From: an uncultured Bacteroidota bacterium
GTDB taxonomy: Bacteria; Bacteroidota; Bacteroidia; Chitinophagales; Chitinophagaceae
Reading direction: 5' to 3'
NCBI GenBank assembly: GCA_903881265.1
Contig: CAIRSV010000140.1
Span: forward strand, 1-16,996
Length of the DNA: 16,996 nt
In this document: positions 1 through 6,805 of the stretch, one piece after another
Position numbering within the stretch: the first letter of the stretch is position 1
Layout of the letters: each line of letters begins with the position of its first letter
Notes under the pieces: generated by a model
Told to the model about the DNA's origin: nothing
Seen by the model: only the letters and a program-made list of their open reading frames with translations
Database searches by the model: none
Made by a program: the position numbers and the translations under genes

Positions 1-654
1 ACTGGCAATGTCACCATACAATTCGTGAATCAAGCAGGTGGTGCTGATATCGTTCAAGGGCAACTTGCCTATACAAATGCATCCGGAAATAAATACAGTG
101 TTGATCTGCTAAAATACTATATCAGTAATGTTATCTTAGTCAAAGATGACGGCACCGAATTCAAGTTGAACAATTATGATCTTATGAATGCATTTGATAC
201 AAGCTACTCTACTGTACTTGCGTTGAATGTCCCGAATGGGAACTATCAGTCGATGAAATTTATGTTGGGAATTGATAGCGCGCGCAATCAGACTGAGGCT
301 CAAGAAGGCGATTTAGATCCATCCAATAATATGAGTTGGAACTGGAACACGGGTTATATCTTTTTCAAACACGAAGGAACGTACAAAAACGCTGCCGATT
401 CAAACAAGGTCTTGCAGTTTCATCTAGGAAGAGATATCGCGCTTGCTAAGCTAGAGATTCCAATCGCATTGATAGTTTCTGGAACGACTAAAAAGATGAA
501 CATTCTTTTTGACTTAAACAAAATGTATGATTCACCACTCATCAATTTTAATACCGATGATATCCGTATGTCCACTGCTGCCGCTGATTCAACATGGATA
601 AGAAATATGGTGGCCAATACACAGAATGCATTTACATTTAACAATGTCGAATGA
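1..654 (+). CDS. MbnP-like protein (5' end cut off by window)
   Basis: The frame is open from base 1 and the start codon lies outside the window; 217 residues are visible. The sequence reads like the MbnP family (relatives of the copper-binding MopE/CorA proteins): an opening beta strand (GNVTIQF), the block LLKYYISNVILVKDDGTEF, then DSARNQTEAQEGDLDP and the Trp-rich segment MSWNWNTGYIFFKHEG (bases 331-378), followed by a QFHLGRD strand. In characterised MopE/CorA proteins an oxidised Trp helps bind copper; the two Trp codons at 337-339 and 343-345 lie in the most conserved block, but a copper role here is inferred. Family members are usually exported, so a signal peptide probably lies upstream. 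The next gene is a heavy-metal-binding lipoprotein starting 49 bp downstream, which fits a metal-handling pair. The family call is recognition by eye. Confidence 0.8.
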   Translation, partial: TGNVTIQFVNQAGGADIVQGQLAYTNASGNKYSVDLLKYYISNVILVKDDGTEFKLNNYDLMNAFDTSYSTVLALNVPNGNYQSMKFMLGIDSARNQTEAQEGDLDPSNNMSWNWNTGYIFFKHEGTYKNAADSNKVLQFHLGRDIALAKLEIPIALIVSGTTKKMNILFDLNKMYDSPLINFNTDDIRMSTAAADSTWIRNMVANTQNAFTFNNVE

Positions 655-703
655 TCCTGTGGTCAACGCGATGACAAATCTGATCTTACTTTTAAAAAAA
701 AAT

Positions 704-922
704 ATGAAAAATACAATATTAATACTCGCTCTTTTCCTTGGTGCCTGCTCGACCAACACGAAGCATGAAGAACCTACTTACGTGCCAGTCAATTTGCCAA
801 AAGAATCGCAGCCTGCCATCGCTGGATATTATTGCCCGATGAAATGCGAAGGCGAAAAGGTCTATGATAATGATCAAAAACCTTGCCCCGTTTGCAATAT
901 GAAAATGGTGCATACAAAATAG
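704..922 (+). CDS. Small lipoprotein with heavy-metal-binding (HMBD) domain
   Basis: A 72-residue protein. I chose the ATG at 704 over one at 626 because it gives a complete lipoprotein signal: Met-Lys-Asn, a hydrophobic run, then the lipobox LGAC with the lipidated Cys at residue 14. The rest is a short Pro/Glu linker and one compact domain, YYCPMKCEGEKVYDNDQ followed by PCPVCNMKMV. This is the pattern of the heavy-metal-binding domain (YxCPM...CPxCxMxL/M) found in copper/silver efflux components and alone in small Bacteroidota lipoproteins. Four Cys and several Met residues could bind a soft metal. It should sit on a membrane facing the periplasm. A run of nine A's (694-702) directly precedes the start; no Shine-Dalgarno sequence is seen. 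It is probably co-transcribed with the MbnP-like gene. Confidence 0.85.
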   Translation: MKNTILILALFLGACSTNTKHEEPTYVPVNLPKESQPAIAGYYCPMKCEGEKVYDNDQKPCPVCNMKMVHTK

Positions 923-976
923 ATTGTAACTATACGCAAACCGCATCTTCCTCTACCTAATTCAAAAGTTTCGGTC

Positions 977-984
977 TATTTTTA
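977..984 (+). promoter_or_regulatory. Candidate -7 promoter box (TATTTTTA) for the peroxidase gene
   Basis: TATTTTTA matches the Bacteroidota -7 consensus TAnnTTTG at 7 of 8 positions and ends 19 nt before the ATG at 1004. No clear -33 TTTG is seen. Confidence 0.4.
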
Positions 985-1003
985 CACGCTTAAAAAAACT
1001 TCT

Positions 1004-1546
1004 ATGCGAATTTCAATCCTATTATGTATGTTCTCTTACTTTCTATCACCTAAACCTTTAGACGCGCAAACAAAGACTGTCTATGATATCAACATCGAAG
1101 CGCTTGACGGAGGCTCTATCAACCTTGCAAATTTCAAAGGGAAGAAAATCCTGATTGTCAATACGGCTTCTAAATGTGGTTATACGCCTCAATACGAAGG
1201 ACTAGAAAAATTATATGAAAAATATAAAGGCAAGCTGGTGATTGTGGGTTTCCCATCCAATGATTTTCTTTTTCAAGAGCCTGGCGATGCCAAAAAAATC
1301 CGAGAATTTTGTACAAAAAATTATGGCGTGACATTTCCAATGGCTGCTAAGATAGAAGTAAAGGGGAAAAACATGCATCCGCTGTATGTGTGGCTAACGC
1401 AAAAAAAATACAATGCATTTAGCGACAATACCGTGAAATGGAATTTTCAAAAATACCTACTTGATGAAAAAGGTAATCTCGTAAATATGTTCGCTCCAGG
1501 AGTGGACCCTATGAGCGATGATATCATCAACGCCATTGAAAAATAA
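1004..1546 (+). CDS. Glutathione peroxidase family protein, exported
   Basis: 180 residues, of which the first about 22 form a signal peptide (hydrophobic ILLCMFSYFLS, then a likely cut near LDA-Q), so the enzyme should act outside the cytoplasm. It reduces peroxides, most likely with thioredoxin-like donors, as non-seleno bacterial and yeast homologues do. The peroxidatic residue is Cys58 (NTASKCGYTPQY) in place of selenocysteine; Gln91 (QEPG) and Trp146-Asn147 (WNF) complete the catalytic tetrad. Cys103 (EFCTKNYGVTFP) matches the resolving Cys of yeast Gpx3. The usual FPCNQF motif reads FPSNDF, so the middle Cys is Ser85. That Cys is not the resolving residue in the atypical 2-Cys mechanism, so activity is expected. 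It stands alone between the lipoprotein and mqnC, with a candidate promoter at 977. Confidence 0.93.
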   Translation: MRISILLCMFSYFLSPKPLDAQTKTVYDINIEALDGGSINLANFKGKKILIVNTASKCGYTPQYEGLEKLYEKYKGKLVIVGFPSNDFLFQEPGDAKKIREFCTKNYGVTFPMAAKIEVKGKNMHPLYVWLTQKKYNAFSDNTVKWNFQKYLLDEKGNLVNMFAPGVDPMSDDIINAIEK

Positions 1547-1598
1547 CGCGTAGTATGCAGTAAGATGCATGACACCACCGTATCGTCAACAATCTAAC

Positions 1599-1606
1599 TA
1601 CTTTTA
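1599..1606 (+). promoter_or_regulatory. Candidate -7 box (TACTTTTA) immediately before mqnC
   Basis: TACTTTTA differs from TAnnTTTG only at the last base. Just 5 nt separate it from the ATG at 1612, so the transcript would have almost no leader. Confidence 0.4.
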
Positions 1607-1611
1607 CATTT

Positions 1612-2736
1612 ATGGAATTACGCGATTTATATAAAAAAGCCCAGCATTTTGAATTTCTAACAGCCGAAGAAGGTGTTTTTTTATTTGAACAAGCGCCGCT
1701 TGCCGAATTGATGCAAGTAGCGAATGAACTTCGCAAAATACAGGTTCCTTATGACAAAGTGACTTGGCAGATCGATCGTAATGTAAACACCACAAATGTT
1801 TGTATTGCCAACTGCAAATTTTGTAATTTCTATCGCGTACCAGGTCATCCAGAGTCTTATATAACAGACATTGAAACCTATAAACAAAAGATTGAGGAGA
1901 CCATCCGATGGGGCGGCGATCAATTGTTATTGCAAGGCGGACATCATCCTGAACTAGGGTTAAGTTTTTATGTAGACTTGTTCAAGGAACTGAAATCACT
2001 TTACCCTTCTATCAAGCTTCATACCTTAGGGCCACCCGAAGTCGCGCATATCACCAAAATCGAAAAAAGCACGCACACGAAAGTCTTGCAGGCACTGAAA
2101 GATGCCGGGATGGATAGCTTACCGGGCGCAGGCGCTGAGATATTGAACGATCGTGTACGACGTCTAATTTCTAAAGGAAAATGTGGTGCTCAAGAATGGC
2201 TTGATGTCATGCGAGCTGCCCATCAACTCGATATTACCAGTTCGGCTACTATGATGTTTGGCCATGTCGAAACAATCCTTGAGCGTTTTGAACATTTAGT
2301 TTCAATTAGAGAAGTACAAAGCGAAAAGCCTATTGAATCGAATGGTTTTCTTGCCTTTATTCCTTGGACGTTTCAGGATGTTGATACCCTATTAGCAAAA
2401 ATACGTCGGGCTAAAAATGATACAACTGGTGAAGAATATATTCGCATGATTGCATTAAGCAGAATGATGTTGCCAAATATTAAAAACATTCAAGCTTCTT
2501 GGTTGACAGTCGGTAAGGAAATTGCGCAGACTTCATTATATGCAGGCGCCAATGATTTTGGTAGTATTATGCTCGAAGAAAATGTAGTAAGTGCTGCTGG
2601 TGCGCCTCATCGATTTACCTACAAGAGCATACAGGATGCTATTCGTCAGGCTGGTTTTGAACCACAACTCCGCACACAACAATATGCCTTTAGAGATTTA
2701 CCTGAAATGATAGAGGAGCAAACGATTGATTATTAG
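1612..2736 (+). CDS. mqnC: Cyclic dehypoxanthinyl futalosine synthase (radical SAM)
   Basis: 374 residues, the usual length for MqnC, which cyclises dehypoxanthine futalosine in the futalosine route to menaquinone. The radical SAM iron-sulfur motif is CIANCKFC, with Cys64, Cys68 and Cys71, followed by NFYR. Family signatures follow in order: LLLQGGHHPELG (residues 106-116), LGPPEV (139-144), DSLPGAGAEIL (168-178), SSATMMFGHVET (210-221), GFLAFIPWTFQ (245-255), NIQASWLTVG (292-301) and GANDFGSIMLEENVVSAAG (312-330). GAGAEIL and the GANDFGS-MEENVV block separate MqnC/MqnE/CofH-type enzymes from other radical SAM proteins, and the spacing fits MqnC best. No other mqn genes are in the window. The protein is cytosolic. 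It implies a menaquinone-based respiratory chain made by the alternative rather than the classical Men pathway. Confidence 0.93.
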   Translation: MELRDLYKKAQHFEFLTAEEGVFLFEQAPLAELMQVANELRKIQVPYDKVTWQIDRNVNTTNVCIANCKFCNFYRVPGHPESYITDIETYKQKIEETIRWGGDQLLLQGGHHPELGLSFYVDLFKELKSLYPSIKLHTLGPPEVAHITKIEKSTHTKVLQALKDAGMDSLPGAGAEILNDRVRRLISKGKCGAQEWLDVMRAAHQLDITSSATMMFGHVETILERFEHLVSIREVQSEKPIESNGFLAFIPWTFQDVDTLLAKIRRAKNDTTGEEYIRMIALSRMMLPNIKNIQASWLTVGKEIAQTSLYAGANDFGSIMLEENVVSAAGAPHRFTYKSIQDAIRQAGFEPQLRTQQYAFRDLPEMIEEQTIDY

Positions 2737-2765
2737 CCTAATCTTCAATCAAGCAACCTATATTC

Positions 2766-4913
2766 TTAATGATCCGATTTCCTATACGCTTTCAGAAAAA
2801 GTGCTCCTAAATTTTTATAAGGAGGTACATAATCATTAAAGCGATCCTTATACTCTCCGCTGTTAAATTGCTTTGAAAGCTGTGCCCACATTTCAATCCA
2901 GTCGATATCTTTTCCTTCTAAAAGTCGTTGATTGAATGCACGTATAATAGCGCCATTGATCACACCAGTACCGATTTGTTTGGTTGAAACGATTTGTGCA
3001 TCTTCAGATGCGTTGAGCACAGACGCTAAATTCTGATAAGCACCACATGCCCCTAAAATCACCACTTTATGGCGATAATTAAGATGCTCAAGTGTGCTTG
3101 ATAAATGATAACTATGTCCTCGATGTATGATGATAGTTGGACGAATCGACATTGAATCCAAGTACTCTTGCAAAGCGTTTTGAGCCATTTCATCGTCGGG
3201 CATATCCAATGGTTTATTGGCAAAAATAACCACAGGCTTCCCTTTAATCGAACTGATGGTCACCCATTTTTCATCCCGTTTTACTTTCCATTCTGACGGA
3301 GAAATTCCATTCACATAACTATTGAATACGCCCTTGCCATCTTCATCGCCAAAAAAGAAAACTTGTTGATACACGATACCGCTATCATTGATCAATTGCG
3401 TATAGGGCATCACGGTAATTGGCGGCACCCCATATTTTTTTGTAATCGAATCGTTGCTTGCTGTCAGCATCGTATACAGGATATCGTATATTCTAAATCC
3501 CCGCATATTTTTACTACTGCTGTCCTCCACTCTGTTGATTCTAATTTCTTCTTGAATATTACTCATCAGCAGACTGTCTTGAATGCTACCAAAAGAATTA
3601 GCCACATCGGTAGCGCCTTCCAAATCTTGTTCGGTAGTATGATCCAATCCTTTAACGAACGAACGCATGAGGGTGTTCTTATCGTCTGTTTTCATCGAAG
3701 ACAAAAATGTCGACAGGGTATTATAGTTCGCACAAAGTCTGATAAAGGTTCTAAATTTATCATTGCCTACATCATTGAGAAATACATCGCCTGTTTTCGG
3801 TTTCATTCGAGCAAGTAGCCGATTGAAGCAACCTAAAAAACTACTGGTGTAAAGATCATCACTGCCGAATACAATGACGTAATAAAGTTCGGTTGCACTC
3901 AGTTTATCAACCGATTTAAACCTCACCGCATCAGCCGATTCATGAAGTTCATTCATCGAATTGACATAACGCGAGGCCACATGCACAAACTCCTTATCGA
4001 ATGATTTACGCAAATCGCCAGTGAAATTCAATTGGCGCAAAACTACTAAGTTCGAAAAATACGAGTCTTCATTCTGCGTAATTTTATTGATATCAGACAA
4101 GGTCATTGTTCGTTTCAGATATTGATCAATAAAAAATATTGCTTTAAGCGGCGAGGTGCAACTATCGGCGATCACTACGATCGCCTTAACGTACGGATCT
4201 TTATTTCGTCGAATGATATCTCGTTCAACCGCTGTTGAAGTTGCATAATTCAAAATGACTTTCGGATTTTTTGGCGCCGATTTTGCCACAACAATATCAG
4301 CGGCTGTTTCCACCTTAAAGGTTTTTAACTTTTTGATGAAATTCATGTCAGGATATTTATCCATCATACCCGACATCAATAAATTCATCGCATCCTTATC
4401 GGTTTCGAAAAGTGGCGATATAACATACATAGATTGGGAGATATGATCCTTCACATAATTGGCAAGATTGCGCTTATGCATGCCACGTAATACCTGATAC
4501 GTATTTTCAAACAAGGAGACATAATAAGCGATGTCGACATAACTATCGTTCATATCGGCATTAAAGGTCTTGAGGTTTTCGATGATACGACCAAGATATC
4601 TTCGCTTAATCATATCATCCGTTTCATTATTCTCGATATACGCCACGGAAATACCTACCTTTCTAAATAGCGCAATGGATAATGCATTCGACTTGCTCGT
4701 ATCGTCATCGATATCCAAGCGTTTGTCAATAACACCGTCTGACACATCGGCTTTTTTCTGTTCGCGTTCTATCATCAAGAGTAATTGTCGGCGTCCATTT
4801 GTAATCGCAGCCTTATTGAGAATAGAGTCTGTCATCACTTCGCCACTCTTCGTCTGAGCCCTTGATAGAATTGAAATAAATAGCAGCAGAAGAATAAGAT
4901 AGAATTGTTTCAT
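2766..4913 (-). CDS. Large exported protein with C-terminal caspase/CHAT-like domain
   Basis: The frame is open from 5081, but I place the start at the ATG complementing 4911-4913. It begins MKQFYLILLLLFISILSRAQ, a textbook signal peptide with an 'AQ' end, and leaves a normal promoter gap. This gives 715 residues, exported. Residues about 25-500 are mostly helical and charged with no domain I recognise. Residues about 590-690 resemble the caspase/CHAT clan: a hydrophobic strand leading to IIIHRGHSYHL, and 23 residues after its second His a strand KVVILGACGAYQNL. His600 and Cys623 would be the catalytic dyad. The following AQIVSTKQIGTGVIN resembles the post-Cys strand of CHAT proteases. It is divergent from a small beta-barrel protein and convergent with mqnC (29 bp gap). 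Substrate and role are unknown; a non-peptidase use of the fold is possible. Confidence 0.72.
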   Translation of the reverse strand: MKQFYLILLLLFISILSRAQTKSGEVMTDSILNKAAITNGRRQLLLMIEREQKKADVSDGVIDKRLDIDDDTSKSNALSIALFRKVGISVAYIENNETDDMIKRRYLGRIIENLKTFNADMNDSYVDIAYYVSLFENTYQVLRGMHKRNLANYVKDHISQSMYVISPLFETDKDAMNLLMSGMMDKYPDMNFIKKLKTFKVETAADIVVAKSAPKNPKVILNYATSTAVERDIIRRNKDPYVKAIVVIADSCTSPLKAIFFIDQYLKRTMTLSDINKITQNEDSYFSNLVVLRQLNFTGDLRKSFDKEFVHVASRYVNSMNELHESADAVRFKSVDKLSATELYYVIVFGSDDLYTSSFLGCFNRLLARMKPKTGDVFLNDVGNDKFRTFIRLCANYNTLSTFLSSMKTDDKNTLMRSFVKGLDHTTEQDLEGATDVANSFGSIQDSLLMSNIQEEIRINRVEDSSSKNMRGFRIYDILYTMLTASNDSITKKYGVPPITVMPYTQLINDSGIVYQQVFFFGDEDGKGVFNSYVNGISPSEWKVKRDEKWVTISSIKGKPVVIFANKPLDMPDDEMAQNALQEYLDSMSIRPTIIIHRGHSYHLSSTLEHLNYRHKVVILGACGAYQNLASVLNASEDAQIVSTKQIGTGVINGAIIRAFNQRLLEGKDIDWIEMWAQLSKQFNSGEYKDRFNDYVPPYKNLGALFLKAYRKSDH

Positions 4914-4929
4914 CCAAGTTGTTAAGGAG

Positions 4930-4937
4930 TAAAAGTA
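4930..4937 (-). promoter_or_regulatory. Candidate -7 box (TACTTTTA) for the caspase-like protein gene
   Basis: On the minus strand TACTTTTA matches TAnnTTTG except at the last base and ends 16 nt before the ATG at 4913. It supports the shorter start, since it would lie inside the gene if translation began at 5081. Confidence 0.4.
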
Positions 4938-5092
4938 ATTAGAAATAGTGAAAAAGATCCGAGTTGCAGAATGAGAGTCCTTGAGAAATAGCATCGAATC
5001 GGTGCGCGGTAATGGTTGAACATTGAGGATATTTCTAATTAAATTTTCATTTATAAATAGTTTTTCCTTAATTTGTTCCAAAATAGAGCGAA

Positions 5093-5764
5093 ATGAACAA
5101 GTTTTTTATACTGTTGATGCTATCCTTTGTTCTCTCTACGCAGAGCAAGGCGCAATTTTTCAGTATTCCGGGATGGGATTACAATTGGGACCAAAAAGCG
5201 CATGAGAAGGGACAGATTCATTTTTCATATGGTTATGGACAACCACGATTGGATAAAAAACTCTTTGATTATCAGAAAGACTCCACCGATTTTCGTGTGG
5301 TAGGAATTGGACCATTTTTTTGGAAGGCCGAACTAGGTTTATCTCGAAAACTCAGTGTATTGTTGTCTGCTTCGTATATTCTTTACAAAGCCGATTGGAC
5401 TGGTCAGCGCTATGATGCTTACAAAAAAATGGATTTGCCGTACAAATATGGCACCAAATTACATGACATCTCGGCGAACCTTCGCTTGAATTATCATTTA
5501 TATGTCGACAAGCAATGGGATATCTATATCGGTGGTGGTGCAGGATACAATTACTTCAGCAGTAAAGATTTTACGACCTATACACCGGATGATACCTTAT
5601 ATAAATCACAGTTTAAATTACCATATCCTGTTTCGTACGAGATGACATTCGGGATTCGTTATTATTTCCTAACAAGAACAGCTATATACTTAGAAGCAGG
5701 TATGGGCAAGACGCTCGCACAAGCCGGATTTGTATTTAAGTTTAGGCATAGGAAAAGAGGATAG
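5093..5764 (+). CDS. Outer-membrane beta-barrel protein
   Basis: 223 residues. The N-terminus MNKFFILLMLSFVLSTQSKA-Q is a clear signal peptide (cut after SKA, near residue 20). The mature part alternates polar and hydrophobic/aromatic residues in short strands: GQIHFSYGYGQP, KAELGLSRKLSVLLSASYILY, HDISANLRLNYHLY, WDIYIGGGAGYNYF, YEMTFGIRYYFLT and IYLEAGMGKTLAQAGFVFKF. This fits an eight-stranded OmpW/OmpA-like barrel. The C-terminal strand ends in Phe-Lys-Phe plus a basic tail, close to the aromatic end expected for BAM insertion. Nothing points to a specific substrate. It is divergently transcribed from the caspase-like protein across about 180 bp, so the two may share regulation. A weak -7-like TTAATTTG lies at 5068-5075. 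Confidence 0.8.
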   Translation: MNKFFILLMLSFVLSTQSKAQFFSIPGWDYNWDQKAHEKGQIHFSYGYGQPRLDKKLFDYQKDSTDFRVVGIGPFFWKAELGLSRKLSVLLSASYILYKADWTGQRYDAYKKMDLPYKYGTKLHDISANLRLNYHLYVDKQWDIYIGGGAGYNYFSSKDFTTYTPDDTLYKSQFKLPYPVSYEMTFGIRYYFLTRTAIYLEAGMGKTLAQAGFVFKFRHRKRG

Positions 5765-5770
5765 TTTTAT

Positions 5771-5778
5771 TATATTTG
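5771..5778 (+). promoter_or_regulatory. Consensus -7 promoter box TATATTTG for a small membrane protein gene
   Basis: TATATTTG is a perfect match to the Bacteroidota -7 consensus TAnnTTTG. It lies just past the stop of the upstream barrel gene and ends 16 nt before the ATG at 5795, so the small downstream frame probably has its own transcript. Confidence 0.6.
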
Positions 5779-5794
5779 CAAAAATTTTATCGAA

Positions 5795-5923
5795 ATGAGC
5801 GGGACATTATTATCAATTTATGAGTTAGGCGATTTTATCGGATATTGGGGTTGTATCATCTACATCCTTGTAATGGCCGTGGCATGCGTGTTTGTGATGA
5901 AAAAGTATCTGAAAGAGGATTAA
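5795..5923 (+). CDS. 42-residue single-span membrane protein, unknown function
   Basis: A short frame of 43 codons: it starts MSGTLLSIYELGDF and ends in MKKYLKED. Residues about 12-35 (roughly GDFIGYWGC through to CVFVM) form one strongly hydrophobic span with two Cys, at positions 20 and 31. The only basic residues (Lys36, Lys37, Lys40) follow the span, so by the positive-inside rule the C-terminus is cytoplasmic and the N-terminus faces the periplasm. A perfect -7 box TATATTTG lies upstream at 5771, which favours a real gene over a chance frame. I do not recognise the family. It may be a subunit or regulator of a membrane complex, but no partner is evident: the flanks are a beta-barrel gene and pdxH (84 bp downstream). 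Confidence 0.6.
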   Translation: MSGTLLSIYELGDFIGYWGCIIYILVMAVACVFVMKKYLKED

Positions 5924-6006
5924 TCCGTTTCATTTCATATATATCGTCAGTGAATTTCATCTACTTTAATCAGACGAAAAATCACTGATATTCAATCGAT
6001 TATTTT

Positions 6007-6660
6007 ATGGGTTCCACACTGAAAGATATTGCAAGTCTCCGTGAAGATTATTCGTTGGCTTCGTTGTTAGAGCGCGATGCGCATAGCAACCCTATCGAGC
6101 AGTTTAAAATATGGTTTCATGAAGCTGTTATGGCTGAAATTGAGGATGTCAATGCGATGACACTATCAACCTTGGATGAAAACGCCAAACCACATGCACG
6201 CATTGTATTGCTAAAAGGAATAGAAGAAAATCAAGTCGTTTTTTTTACGAATTATCAAAGTCACAAAGGAATAGAAATAAGCCAAAACCCACATGTTTCT
6301 ATTGTGTTCCATTGGAAAGAACTACAACGACAAGTGCGAATAGAAGGCATTGCAGCGAAAATTAGCGACGTTGAATCAACCAATTATTTTCATTCCCGCC
6401 CTAAGGAAAGTCAGATTGGCGCTTGGGCATCTGCGCAGAGTGAAGTACTGTCGAGCCGTGAAGAACTTGAGGCTCGCTTTGCCAAGTTACAAGAAACCTA
6501 TAACGATATCGAAGTGCCGAAACCACCTCATTGGGGCGGTTATGCTGTCAAACCAACCTTGATTGAATTTTGGCAAGGGAGAAGCAGCCGTCTTCATGAT
6601 AGATTGTGTTATACCTTAGTTCAAGATGCTCATTGGGAAATGAAGCGCCTGAATCCATAA
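6007..6660 (+). CDS. pdxH: Pyridoxamine/pyridoxine 5'-phosphate oxidase
   Basis: 217 residues, matching E. coli PdxH (218). It uses FMN and oxygen to oxidise pyridoxine or pyridoxamine 5'-phosphate to pyridoxal 5'-phosphate in the cytosol. Family motifs appear in order: RIVLLK (65-70, FMN/substrate), FFTNYQSHKG (79-88), RQVRIEG (108-114), FHSRPKESQIGAWASAQS (128-145), PPHWGGYAVKP (173-183), EFWQGRSSRLHDR (187-199) and the C-terminal RLNP (usually RLAP). The RxHD residues (Arg195, His197) at the active site are intact. It begins MGSTLKDIASLREDY, a normal N-terminus. Its product serves, among others, the alanine racemase domain encoded further along, but the genes are not linked in an operon. 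Confidence 0.97.
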   Translation: MGSTLKDIASLREDYSLASLLERDAHSNPIEQFKIWFHEAVMAEIEDVNAMTLSTLDENAKPHARIVLLKGIEENQVVFFTNYQSHKGIEISQNPHVSIVFHWKELQRQVRIEGIAAKISDVESTNYFHSRPKESQIGAWASAQSEVLSSREELEARFAKLQETYNDIEVPKPPHWGGYAVKPTLIEFWQGRSSRLHDRLCYTLVQDAHWEMKRLNP

Positions 6661-6793
6661 GCAATTTCCGCTTATATTTTTATTACTTGAGTATAAAATT
6701 CAATCGATCCTCAAACACGCATATGCGAGATTGATTGACTAAGTAATATTGATGATTTACCTAAAAAAACTTCCTCTATGTCAGTTTAGGTAT

Positions 6794-6801
6794 TACTTTC
6801 G
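6794..6801 (+). promoter_or_regulatory. Possible -7 box (TACTTTCG) just before the cysteine peptidase start
   Basis: TACTTTCG has one mismatch to TAnnTTTG and lies only 4 nt before the ATG at 6806. A perfect 10-bp palindrome, CGCATATGCG, sits upstream at 6718-6727. Both are weak signals. Confidence 0.25.
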
Positions 6802-6805
6802 ATGT

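Noticed and set aside
3363..3818. 151-codon open frame on the plus strand opposite the caspase-like gene
   Set aside because: It is a shadow of the real minus-strand gene: Cys/His/Ile-rich composition, no domain, no promoter.
4914..5081. N-terminal extension of the caspase-like protein to an ATG at 5081
   Set aside because: The extension places about 56 unrelated residues before a perfect signal peptide, would leave 11 bp to the divergent gene, and contains a candidate promoter box at 4930.
6700..6740. TCAATC/GATTGA inverted repeat with inner palindrome CGCATATGCG upstream of the peptidase gene
   Set aside because: The stem is short with a long loop and there is no T tract; it is not distinguishable from chance in AT-rich DNA.
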